Source of the DNA: Lachnospiraceae bacterium G41
Lineage (GTDB): Bacteria; Bacillota; Clostridia; Lachnospirales; Lachnospiraceae
Length of the DNA stretch: 64,000 bases
Assembly: GCA_900100245.1 (NCBI GenBank)
Contig: FNEU01000001.1
Coordinates: 434,001 to 498,000, forward strand
Direction: 5' to 3'
Shown: piece by piece, positions 43,503 through 51,822 of the stretch
Layout: each line of letters starts with the position of its first letter
How positions within the stretch are numbered: position 1 is the first letter of the stretch
Made by a program: the position numbers and the translations under genes
Notes under the pieces: generated by a model
Told to the model about the DNA's origin: nothing
Seen by the model: the letters and a program-made list of their open reading frames with translations, nothing else
The model's database searches: none

Positions 43503-46500
43503 TTATGCATTTTCGTCCTTTTTATCTTCGGACGTATTTTTATCTTTTGCTTCTGCTTTTGACTCTTCGTCCTGTTTCTTGTGGATGTTGTTGATATCAT
43601 CCATTGATCCGCCGCCTGTGTCTTTAGGATCTTTGAACTTGCCTTTTTCAACGAGTCTTAAGAAAGCATCTACAACATCTTCGGTAAGTTGAGTGCCTGA
43701 TACATCTTTTATGATGGATACGACCTTTTCAAAATTCATACGATTTCTGTAAGGTCTGTTTGAATACATTGCATCAAAGGTATCGGCAACTGCAATAATC
43801 TGTGCTGCTCTCGGAATCTCGTCACCATTTAATCCGTCGGGATAGCCTCTTCCGTCGGGTCTTTCATGATGCGATCTCGCACCGGTTGCAAGTTCAGGCA
43901 TAATACTGATGTCTTTTAAAACGTTATAGCCCTGAATCGAATGGGACTTGATAAGTGTAAATTCTTCGTCCGTAAGTTTGCCGTTTTTGTTAAGCACTTC
44001 CGGCTTGATACCGATTTTGCCGATATCGTGCAAAAGTGCGATATTGTAATACTTCTCAACAGTATCTTCATCACATCCGAGTTCTTCGGCGAGCATTGCG
44101 GTATACTCCGCAACTCTCGTGGAATGACCTTTGGTATAGCGGTCCTTCATATCGATGGTTCGCGCGATTGCTTCGGTCATCTCTTTGACGAACAGTTTGT
44201 TTTCTTCCTGTTTCTTTAAGTAATTCTGTGTCTTTTTGTGAACCGCAAATACGATCACTTCGTAGAGTATAAACGCAAATACTACTGCGATCAGCACATA
44301 GAAAAGAAGTGTTTCGTGGAAAGCCTTTTGCTTTACTATCGTTATCGAATACTCATTTTCGCCGGGATTTAAGGCATCATCGAGTTTCATTACGAAAGTG
44401 TATGTCTTACCGCGAAGGTTGGTATATGTAACGGACTCAAAATCCGATGTCGGCACCGTTCTTGAGTCTTTATCAAATCCTTCGAGATAATACGTTACCT
44501 GAGGATTCATCAGCGAATACGTATAAACATATCCGAAAATGGTAACTCTGTCCGTATGCGGAGGAATTGTAATTACTCCATTTTCGTCGGGATAGATATC
44601 AACTCCGTCGGCATCCACAAAAGGAACCGACATTTTAATATCTACCACATCCGCAAAATCTCTTTCGATATTAACCTTTGATACGCCTGTCGAACCGGCT
44701 ACGTACAAATCTCCGCTCTCTGTCAGTTCACTGTAGGAGTTGGCAGTCGCAACGCTTGATAATCCGTTGAAAATACTGAAGTATGTAGGATATATTTCCT
44801 CGTTGGCCAAAAGGTCGTCTACTCTTACAACATAAATGCCGTTGCTGGCTATTACCCACATTTCGCCCTTGCTGTTTTCAACCATGTCAAAGTTGTTTGA
44901 GTAAGGGAAATTCTTTATCGTAACAACCTCAAAATCAGCAGTCATATATGCTATCGAGTTGCTGGACACTATCCAGTAAAGATTTCTTTCAACATCTTTT
45001 TTGATACGAAGAACAACCATTGAGGAAAGTCCTTCCTTAAGACCTATGCCTTCGATATTGTTGCCTCTTTTAACATAAATACCGCCACCGTCAGTGCCCA
45101 TTACAACTTCGCCGTTTAAGCCTTCGACAACCGTTAATACTTCGGGATTGCCGAGTCCGGAACTTGTATCGATTACCTCTTTGACTACGCTGCTGTTTTT
45201 CTCTATAATGGCAACGCCTTCGGAGCAGGCTGCATATATCTTCTTGTCATCGCCTTCGTAAATTGCTCTTGTCTTGTTCGAAGGCATACCGACCGACACA
45301 TTGTAGGAGGTGATGTTTCCATCGTCGTATTTTAGAAGGCCGAAATTACTGTAGGTCGAAATCCAGAGAATATCTTCGCTGTCTTTTATGATTGATCTTA
45401 TTCTGACGTTTTCCAAAAGTTCCAAGAGGTTTCTGGTATTCTTAGGATCCATTTCCTCCGTTATGTTGGTCTTTTGTTTGATTGGAACAAGTTCAGCCTT
45501 TCCGCCGCCTTCAAGTGCGATGAGACCGTCGTCGGTTCCGAGCATAAGATATGATTTATAACGTGATGTGGTATTAACTACTTCTTCTTCAAGTCCGTAT
45601 TTTGCAAAAATATCTGTAAAACGGTTGCGGACGATTTTCATTACGCCCTGTCTGGAGGATGCAAACCAGAGGTTTCCTTCGTAGTCGGTAATCATCTGGT
45701 CAATCGAATTGTTCATCGGAATGCTGTAAATCTGCCTGAATCCCGCACTGTCGTGAACGCCGATACCATTGTCTGCGCAGACCCAGAGTTTTCCGTCCAA
45801 GAATTCGAGGGAGTTTATTTTTTTAAGAGTATCTGTGGTTATTTCCTTGGCATTTTCCCAATTGCCGTTTAATTCACCATAAAAGATACTCGAGTTATCC
45901 GTTCCGATGTACACATATCCGGGGTTTAAAGGATCCGGCAAAATAGTATTGGGATCTTCTATCTTTAACTTGTTTGCATCATAATATGCAGTGACTTTGC
46001 AGTTTTGAATCGTAAATACTTCGCCTTCCTGGGTGATGCCGTAAATAATTCCGGTATTGTCGTCCATACGAAGTTCATGAATAAACGAATCGTTTATGTT
46101 ATGCGAATCGAGTCTGTAAAGATTGCCGTATGTATCAACTATCTCTACGCCGTGTGTGGTGGCTATGAGAATATTGCCTGCCTTGTCTTCGGTAATACAT
46201 CTGATGGAAAGCGACTGTGACGAATGGATATCCTTGAAATATTTGTACTCGCCTTTTTCAAGCACCGCCGTTCCGTTGTCGTTCGTTCCGATCCACAAAC
46301 GGTTTTTGCTGTCGACATAAAGAGCCGTAATACTCGAAATACCGTCGGTTGAATCCATTCTTTCGAATGTATTGCCGTCATATCTGATAAGACCCGAATA
46401 ACTTCCGATCCAGATAAATCCTTCGGCGGTTTCGGCTATCGCATTTGCCTCCGATGTTGGAAGACCGTTGCTGTTATTGTAAAGGAATGCAGAATAGCCT

Positions 46501-46697
46501 TCGTTTTGTCCTGAAAATTCAACATTTACTTCGTCATAATCCGTTCCCGAAACGGTTTCCGCAGAAACATTTTTGTCAAGGAAAATAACTGCAAATGAAA
46601 ACGTCAGAACAAATAAAAGGACCAGACTAAAGAGTCTTTTAGCCCGTCCCATTATAAGCAGACGTTTTTCAAAAGAAAAACGATAAATACTTTTCAT
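43503..46697 (-). CDS. Beta-propeller sensor with HD-GYP c-di-GMP phosphodiesterase output
   Basis: A 1064-residue protein. A signal/anchor (about 17-45) is followed by two-component-regulator-type propeller repeats (WIGSYSGLIRYDG, LWIGTNDNG and similar) to about residue 690, a Y_Y_Y-like beta domain (to about 790), a span (798-820) and a cytoplasmic HD-GYP domain with His858, HDIGK (His890, Asp891), SHH and RGYPDG (Gly951-Tyr952-Pro953). The end is a charged tail. HD-GYP enzymes degrade cyclic di-GMP. The outer part matches the glycan sensors of Bacteroides hybrid two-component systems. A strong promoter precedes it and the cellulase follows. Confidence 0.9.
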   Translation of the reverse strand: MKSIYRFSFEKRLLIMGRAKRLFSLVLLFVLTFSFAVIFLDKNVSAETVSGTDYDEVNVEFSGQNEGYSAFLYNNSNGLPTSEANAIAETAEGFIWIGSYSGLIRYDGNTFERMDSTDGISSITALYVDSKNRLWIGTNDNGTAVLEKGEYKYFKDIHSSQSLSIRCITEDKAGNILIATTHGVEIVDTYGNLYRLDSHNINDSFIHELRMDDNTGIIYGITQEGEVFTIQNCKVTAYYDANKLKIEDPNTILPDPLNPGYVYIGTDNSSIFYGELNGNWENAKEITTDTLKKINSLEFLDGKLWVCADNGIGVHDSAGFRQIYSIPMNNSIDQMITDYEGNLWFASSRQGVMKIVRNRFTDIFAKYGLEEEVVNTTSRYKSYLMLGTDDGLIALEGGGKAELVPIKQKTNITEEMDPKNTRNLLELLENVRIRSIIKDSEDILWISTYSNFGLLKYDDGNITSYNVSVGMPSNKTRAIYEGDDKKIYAACSEGVAIIEKNSSVVKEVIDTSSGLGNPEVLTVVEGLNGEVVMGTDGGGIYVKRGNNIEGIGLKEGLSSMVVLRIKKDVERNLYWIVSSNSIAYMTADFEVVTIKNFPYSNNFDMVENSKGEMWVIASNGIYVVRVDDLLANEEIYPTYFSIFNGLSSVATANSYSELTESGDLYVAGSTGVSKVNIERDFADVVDIKMSVPFVDADGVDIYPDENGVITIPPHTDRVTIFGYVYTYSLMNPQVTYYLEGFDKDSRTVPTSDFESVTYTNLRGKTYTFVMKLDDALNPGENEYSITIVKQKAFHETLLFYVLIAVVFAFILYEVIVFAVHKKTQNYLKKQEENKLFVKEMTEAIARTIDMKDRYTKGHSTRVAEYTAMLAEELGCDEDTVEKYYNIALLHDIGKIGIKPEVLNKNGKLTDEEFTLIKSHSIQGYNVLKDISIMPELATGARSHHERPDGRGYPDGLNGDEIPRAAQIIAVADTFDAMYSNRPYRNRMNFEKVVSIIKDVSGTQLTEDVVDAFLRLVEKGKFKDPKDTGGGSMDDINNIHKKQDEESKAEAKDKNTSEDKKDENA

Positions 46698-46759
46698 AAC
46701 ATTCCCCTCTTAATATCACAATTACATGATCTTCCATAATCATAATAATTCAACTAAAT

Positions 46760-46788
46760 ATTATACTATAAGGGAGTGTATTTTTCAA
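46760..46788 (-). promoter_or_regulatory. Strong promoter of the sensor-cellulase operon
   Basis: TTGAAA (46783-46788) and TATAAT (46760-46765) on the minus strand with a 17-base spacer, 62 bases before the ATG at 46697. Confidence 0.85.
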
Positions 46789-46806
46789 TTAAAAGACCTT
46801 GCAAAA

Positions 46807-47463
46807 CTAGTCTAAATTACTCTCGAAAAAGGCCCTTACTTCGTGCAAATTAACGAATATTTTATGGCAGAGTTTGCTTATCTCTTCATTCGGCTCAATC
46901 ATATCGGGAACCATCAGCGGTTTTGCCCCTGCGGCATACGCTGCTTTTATACCGTTTAAAGAGTCTTCGATAATAAAAGATTTGGTCGAATCGACACCGA
47001 GTTTATCTGCTGCTTCAAGGAAAATCTCGGGGTCGGGTTTTGATTTGGTAACCATGTCTCCGCCTATTACAACATCAAAGTATTCAAGTATTCCCGCATC
47101 CCTAAGCTGATTGGTGACAGTTTTGACATTGGTAGATGAGGCAAGTGCGGTTTTTATGTTGTTTTCTTTCAGGAAACTTAAAAGTTCATTTACGCCGGGT
47201 TTCTTCGGAAGCTTTCCGCCTCCACAAAGTGCGGTATACCTTTCGGAAATGACTTTCTTGTACTCTTCGTAAGGGCAGTCTTCACCATACGTCTCATAAA
47301 AGAGTTTCTCGGTAGCCTTCTCATTGATACCGATGCATTTTATAATCAGCTCATCCATACCCTTCATGTTATTCTCTTTTGCAAAATCTATCCACAGGTC
47401 ACAAACGATTCTCTCCGAATCGAATATGACTCCGTCCATATCAAATATTACTGAATCTATCAT
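46807..47463 (-). CDS. HAD-family sugar-phosphatase or phosphoglucomutase-like protein
   Basis: A 218-residue HAD hydrolase of the beta-phosphoglucomutase/GPP group: the catalytic DMDGV loop (FDMDGVIFDSE, about 6-16), ASSTN (motif II), Lys in the KSKPDPEIF block and the acidic EDSLNGIKAA block. The substrate is a sugar or polyol phosphate but cannot be named. The ATG at 47463 has AAGGAGG before it. That site lies directly against a REP-like palindrome (47476-47504), whose reading adds 14 spurious codons to the longest ORF. Confidence 0.9.
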   Translation of the reverse strand: MIDSVIFDMDGVIFDSERIVCDLWIDFAKENNMKGMDELIIKCIGINEKATEKLFYETYGEDCPYEEYKKVISERYTALCGGGKLPKKPGVNELLSFLKENNIKTALASSTNVKTVTNQLRDAGILEYFDVVIGGDMVTKSKPDPEIFLEAADKLGVDSTKSFIIEDSLNGIKAAYAAGAKPLMVPDMIEPNEEISKLCHKIFVNLHEVRAFFESNLD

Positions 47464-47475
47464 TTTGCCTCCTTT

Positions 47476-47504
47476 TGACACTGGGGGACGGGGGTGTAGT
47501 GTCA
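47476..47504. repeat. REP-like palindrome, copy A
   Basis: A 29-base element with TGACACT and AGTGTCA arms around G-rich runs. It is identical to copy B at 48001-48029, in the same orientation. It lies between the tyrosine phosphatase and the HAD gene, 13 bases before the HAD start. Confidence 0.85.
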
Positions 47505-47545
47505 TTTTTCCCCCAATTTGGCACGAAAAATAGTTAAATTGCGAT

Positions 47546-48043
47546 TTAACTTTTAGCCTTTATCTCGTTAAGCAGGCCCTCACAACCCTCTTTGATTTGT
47601 CTGTATGCAGTTACGAAGTCTCCGGTGTACCAGGGGTCCGCAATCTGCTTTCCGGGCGTTGAAGAATAGTCCATACAGAGCGAAATCTTATCATCCTTTC
47701 CGTTAAAGAACCTGTCACGCATGATACGATGGTGGATATCTTCCATCGCAATTATGTAGTCAAACTTATCGTAATCGTCTCTTCTTACCTGTCTTGCTCT
47801 GTGTCCCGAACAGTCGATTCCGTGTCTTCCTAACTCATCTCTCGCAGGCGGATATACAGGGTTACCCAGTTCCTCCGTCGAAGTAGCTGCAGATTCAATA
47901 TAAAACTTGTCTGCCAACCCCTCTTTTTTTACCATATCCTTAAAAATATACTCTGCCATGGGAGATCGACAGATGTTGCCCCAGCACACGAATAAAATTT
48001 TGACACTGGGGGACGGGGGTGTAGTGTCATTTTTTCCAAACAT
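47546..48043 (-). CDS. Low-molecular-weight protein-tyrosine phosphatase
   Basis: A 165-residue phosphatase with the CX5R loop (Cys20-Arg26, CWGNICRS) and the general-acid region IADPWYTGDF. Family members usually begin just before this loop. Here a 13-residue leader (MFGKNDTTPPSPS) is encoded by the REP-like palindrome copy B, so an insertion has remade the start. AGAGG lies about 10 bases before the ATG. Such enzymes act on tyrosine phosphates, for instance in polysaccharide export control, but no such kinase is near. It is bracketed by two direct REP copies. Confidence 0.9.
   Translation of the reverse strand: MFGKNDTTPPSPSVKILFVCWGNICRSPMAEYIFKDMVKKEGLADKFYIESAATSTEELGNPVYPPARDELGRHGIDCSGHRARQVRRDDYDKFDYIIAMEDIHHRIMRDRFFNGKDDKISLCMDYSSTPGKQIADPWYTGDFVTAYRQIKEGCEGLLNEIKAKS
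48001..48029. repeat. REP-like palindrome, copy B (within the phosphatase 5' end)
   Basis: Identical to copy A and in the same orientation. It is translated as part of the phosphatase leader (NDTTPPSPSV). Copies A and B enclose the phosphatase gene. Confidence 0.85.
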
Positions 48044-48079
48044 ATTGTTTTTCCTCTCAAATGCTTTATAATCTATATT

Positions 48080-48128
48080 AGTTTCTTTTAGAATCTTTTG
48101 TCCAAAAGAGTTTCTTTTAGGATCTTTT
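48080..48128. repeat. Short direct repeat
   Basis: A 20-base unit (AGTTTCTTTTAGAATCTTTT) at 48080-48099 recurs with one change at 48109-48128. It lies in the gap between the phosphatase and the transposase remnant. Confidence 0.6.
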
Positions 48129-48175
48129 CAAAATTATTTCCCGTAAAAAATTTTTATATTCATAGGAGATATATT

Positions 48176-48268
48176 ATGCCAAGAAAGCCTCGCGTTATCA
48201 GTTCAACCGGCATATATCATATCATACTTCGCTCCGTAAATCAGCATATTAAAAAGAGGAATCATTGA
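48176..48268 (+). pseudogene. N-terminal remnant of a REP-associated (Y1) transposase
   Basis: An AGGAG site and ATG lead into 30 codons that begin MPRKPRVISSTGIYHIILRS, the typical start of REP-associated tyrosine transposases (IS200-like Y1 family, normally 200-300 residues). The frame ends in the hairpin at 48252-48280; the HUH motif and catalytic Tyr are missing. The deletion has joined the fragment to the terminator of the surface-protein gene. It lies 150 bp from REP copy B, which fits its having been the source of those repeats. Confidence 0.75.
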
Positions 48269-48280
48269 GATTCCTCTTTT
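48252..48280 (-). terminator. Intrinsic terminator of the surface-protein gene
   Basis: AAAAGAGGAATC and GATTCCTCTTTT form a perfect 12-bp stem with a 5-base loop, and T-runs lie on both sides. It is 52 bases after the stop of the surface-protein gene on the minus strand and may work in both directions. Confidence 0.85.
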
Positions 48281-48331
48281 CATTATGCTATATATTCATA
48301 AATTCTTATTTGCGTTCATCAAATCAGTATT

Positions 48332-51300
48332 TTATTTTTTTCTGGTTGCCATGTAAATACTGAATCCAACTCCGCCTGCAACAGCCGTACCCAATGCGAC
48401 TGCGCCTAAAGCAATCCACATCCAATTTACACTCTTTCCAGAATCAGCCACTTCGATAGCATCTGCAGGTGCTGACTGATCATTTACAATAACAGTCGCT
48501 TCGGCAGTGTCTCTGTTATCATTTTCAGCTACTTTGTTATCGCCGGGTTCTTCAGTAAGTAATGCTACCTTATGTTCTTCTTTATCAACACTATCATCAT
48601 CTGCGTTTTCTGCTTCTAATCCACCGTCGTTGCCAACACCTGATTCGATAATGACATTTCTGCCGCCTGCATTTACGATATCTGCTTTATCATCAGCTAC
48701 AATGCCCTCGTTAGCAACACCACTGTTAACATTATCATTAGTTCTTACGTTATTGTTTGCATTTGCATTGCTGTTAACATTGGCATTATTATTTACCTTA
48801 GCTTTGTCATCTTTAGTATCGTCTTCGGCTTTTTTGTTGGGTTCGTCCGGTACATTAGAATTATTGTTCTGATTATTGTTATTCTCTTCGTTCTCTAAAG
48901 CCGTAATCTTCTTTTGGTACTCCTTATCAACAGTAACCAGCTTCTTAAGAAGAGTATCTCTCTTGTCCTGGGCTTTTTTTAGAGCTTCTTTTGAAGCCTC
49001 AAGGCTGGCTGTATATTCATCGAGTTTATTGATAGTATCAACCTTACTTTCAAAAGCTGCTATTTCTCCTCTGAGAGTTCTAATCTCCGACTGAGCGGTT
49101 TTAATCGCTTCCTGACTATTTCCTGCTTTTGTTGAAAGTTCAAAATACAAATCTAAAATTTTTCTAGAAGAATCAACCTTATTACGGAAATCATCATTTT
49201 TAGAAGCATCAACCTTATTACGGAAATCATCATTTTTAGAAGCATCAACCGTAACACTCTTCGAAGCCCCTCCCTGTTTCCCATCTGTAGTATAGTGGTT
49301 ATATGAGTTATCAGGATCATTCTTGTCATCATACTCCACAAGAAGCACATTACCACTGTACCAGTTATCATTTCTGAGCTGAATTGTAGATGTTGCTTTT
49401 GCGGAATCATATATAGTCGTGGAAATTGTATATGTATATGTATCTGTAACTGTGCCGGTACATTGTGTATTGACTGTGGTCGTGCTTATCAGATATTCCA
49501 GAGCCTTATAGCCATATTTCGAAGCCTCTTCGTTTTCATCTTTGTCAAGTTCAAATCCGGTTAAATCTGCGGTATCACCAATCTTGTAAACCTTTGCATT
49601 TTCATCATCACCAATCGTTATTGTTTGATTAGCTTCAAGTTCATCTATCTTATCCTGCACCGCATTAATATACGCAGTTTTTGCAGCTTCTTCGGATTCA
49701 AGTGTTGCTGACTTTGCATCAATACTGCCATTACTATTCAAAGGTAAAGATACTCCTGTATAGGTCGTTACGGTAACATCTTTAGTAACAGTCTTTACCA
49801 TTTTACCCGTTTGAGAATCAACCTTATACGAAACTGCCTCTTCACCGACAACTACATCATTCTTTGATTCGCCATCGCCAAGCGAAAGACCTTCAACCTC
49901 TTCAACTTCATCTTCCGGAATTTCTTCGCCATCGATGGTATTTCCATCGGTATATTTAACATAATTGTCGTCAACCTTGACATATACAGCACCATCATAA
50001 TCAACATAGTATCCGTTTGCTTCAATGGCATCAACGGAAGCCTGAGCAAAATCCACACCATCAAAAACTATATGTGGAGTCTTCTCAAAAATAACAATAC
50101 CATTATAATTATCCGAATTCAGGTTATTTTCATCCGAAGTCTTTAATTCTATATAAATAGTTTTATATTCTTCAGTACCATCCGCATGTTTAACAGTATA
50201 ATTAACCCTTCCGTAATCCAGAGTATCTCCTATATCGTTCGTGTAAGTGTTTCCGTTTTCGTCGGTATATGTGATACTATTATTTCCGTTTTCACCTGAA
50301 TAAAATTTCCATGCCTTATAAAAATTTTCAAATGAGGTATCCATCTCTGCGCTTTGAACACCTTCTTGATTACCAAGAACATCAGGAACATAATAAAACT
50401 TCATAATAGCCCATGCGAGTTTGATATAATCTTTTCTCTCTTTTTCGGTTTTAGTTTTTAGTTCTCTCTCCAAATAAGCTATATAACCGTATCCTGCTGT
50501 ATTGTAACTTTCAAGTGCATCATCAGTAGCTTGTTTAAGTTCTTTTGCCTCATCAGCTATCCTCTGCAACTCTGCATCGGCAGCCTCTGCCTCTGAGTCC
50601 GCCTGATCCTTCAAGTAATTAAATCTTTCCTGAGCCGCTTTGAGTTCAGTTAACTTATCATCATATGCTTTCTTGGTAACTTTATAATTCTCTTCGTTTT
50701 CAATGAACTTCTTTTCAATTTCAGTTAACTCTTTGGCTTTTTCGTTAACTATTTTATCAGCTTCATCACATGCATTCTTAGCGTCCTGTTTGAACTTATC
50801 CGCATCTTCCTTGCTAGTGGAATTCTTGATATTATCAATTGCTTCATCGACCGCATCACCTGCTTTATTAACAAAATCAACTAAAGAAATAGTGTTAACG
50901 CTCTCCCCGGATTCTGACTTTTCGTCAACCTCAAGAAGCCCTTCAGCTTTCTTTTCAAGACCATCAGCTATTTCAACATATCCATCAACATGATTTCCTT
51001 CATTATCCTCGTAACCATTGATCTTGTATGTATCATCATTTGCAGCTGCCACGTTTCCTGAAACAAGAGTATTCTCCTCTTCCATAAGACTGACAGCATC
51101 CTTGACATCCTTCATTGCTTCCTTAGCATCTTCAAGTTCAGGATTATTATCATCAAAGTATTCCACAGATCTGTACTCATATTCAGCCTCATGATGAACA
51201 ACTTCCGCCGGATGAACTACTTCCTCTGTATCATCGTAGATCTCGTCCCCATTTTCATCAATACGAAGATTTATTTTAACGGTTTCTGTCCACTCTTCTC

Positions 51301-51649
51301 TGATTGTTTCATCCCAAGCAGGTCTTACTTCAACTTTTACAAGTCTCCTATGCTGATTTTCCTGTAAAGAATCATTCCAATCTCTATCGTAAAGTTCATT
51401 ATCAAGATTGTCTGCAGCTTGAGTTATCGTATCAATCGATAAACCAACTTTATCTGCCTCTTCTTTTAAATTCTTTGCGGCTTCAACCGCCTCATTGACC
51501 GTTCCAATAGCGGAGTCTACACTGCTACCGACAGTATCAGTATTCACATTCTCCGCATATGCGGTAAGATACAATGATCCAAACGTTGCCACTGCGAAAG
51601 CACCGATTATAATTGTCTTTATAATCTTTTCGATGAAAAATTTACTCAT
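48332..51649 (-). CDS. Large coiled-coil surface protein, membrane anchored
   Basis: A 1105-residue secreted protein. A signal peptide ends near AYAEN (about 33). Long helical stretches rich in Glu, Lys and Ala (about 250-400 and 870-960) suggest coiled coil; between them is a Thr/Tyr-rich beta region. A tandem repeat (ASKNDDFRNKVD, two and a half copies) lies near 810-840. An Asn-rich stretch and an acidic linker lead to a C-terminal span and Arg-Lys-Lys. No LPxTG is present, so the span is the anchor. Adhesion or wall spacing is inferred. AAAGGG precedes the ATG. Confidence 0.75.
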   Translation of the reverse strand: MSKFFIEKIIKTIIIGAFAVATFGSLYLTAYAENVNTDTVGSSVDSAIGTVNEAVEAAKNLKEEADKVGLSIDTITQAADNLDNELYDRDWNDSLQENQHRRLVKVEVRPAWDETIREEWTETVKINLRIDENGDEIYDDTEEVVHPAEVVHHEAEYEYRSVEYFDDNNPELEDAKEAMKDVKDAVSLMEEENTLVSGNVAAANDDTYKINGYEDNEGNHVDGYVEIADGLEKKAEGLLEVDEKSESGESVNTISLVDFVNKAGDAVDEAIDNIKNSTSKEDADKFKQDAKNACDEADKIVNEKAKELTEIEKKFIENEENYKVTKKAYDDKLTELKAAQERFNYLKDQADSEAEAADAELQRIADEAKELKQATDDALESYNTAGYGYIAYLERELKTKTEKERKDYIKLAWAIMKFYYVPDVLGNQEGVQSAEMDTSFENFYKAWKFYSGENGNNSITYTDENGNTYTNDIGDTLDYGRVNYTVKHADGTEEYKTIYIELKTSDENNLNSDNYNGIVIFEKTPHIVFDGVDFAQASVDAIEANGYYVDYDGAVYVKVDDNYVKYTDGNTIDGEEIPEDEVEEVEGLSLGDGESKNDVVVGEEAVSYKVDSQTGKMVKTVTKDVTVTTYTGVSLPLNSNGSIDAKSATLESEEAAKTAYINAVQDKIDELEANQTITIGDDENAKVYKIGDTADLTGFELDKDENEEASKYGYKALEYLISTTTVNTQCTGTVTDTYTYTISTTIYDSAKATSTIQLRNDNWYSGNVLLVEYDDKNDPDNSYNHYTTDGKQGGASKSVTVDASKNDDFRNKVDASKNDDFRNKVDSSRKILDLYFELSTKAGNSQEAIKTAQSEIRTLRGEIAAFESKVDTINKLDEYTASLEASKEALKKAQDKRDTLLKKLVTVDKEYQKKITALENEENNNNQNNNSNVPDEPNKKAEDDTKDDKAKVNNNANVNSNANANNNVRTNDNVNSGVANEGIVADDKADIVNAGGRNVIIESGVGNDGGLEAENADDDSVDKEEHKVALLTEEPGDNKVAENDNRDTAEATVIVNDQSAPADAIEVADSGKSVNWMWIALGAVALGTAVAGGVGFSIYMATRKK
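49165..49250. repeat. 36-bp tandem repeat within the surface-protein gene
   Basis: Two full units (49165-49200 and 49201-49236) differ at one base, and a third partial unit ends at 49250. Each encodes 12 residues (ASKNDDFRNKVD). The near identity points to recent duplication. Confidence 0.85.
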
Positions 51650-51709
51650 ATATCCCTTTGCATTTCTCGCCGAATTTTTTCGGTTTTCCTATAATATCCC
51701 TTGTTATTT

Positions 51710-51724
51710 GGTGTAATCTACACC
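51710..51724. promoter_or_regulatory. Palindrome upstream of the surface-protein gene
   Basis: GGTGTA-ATC-TACACC, a perfect 6-base inverted repeat, lies 61 bases before the start codon and overlaps a weak -35 region. It may be an operator for an unidentified regulator. Confidence 0.4.
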
Positions 51725-51822
51725 TAATCAATTATATTCTTCCATGCAAACACTTTCAACATAAAAATAGCTTTGCCGGTATGGTTTTTCCATATCAAAT
51801 CATATGTGTTTTTTCTCAAAAA

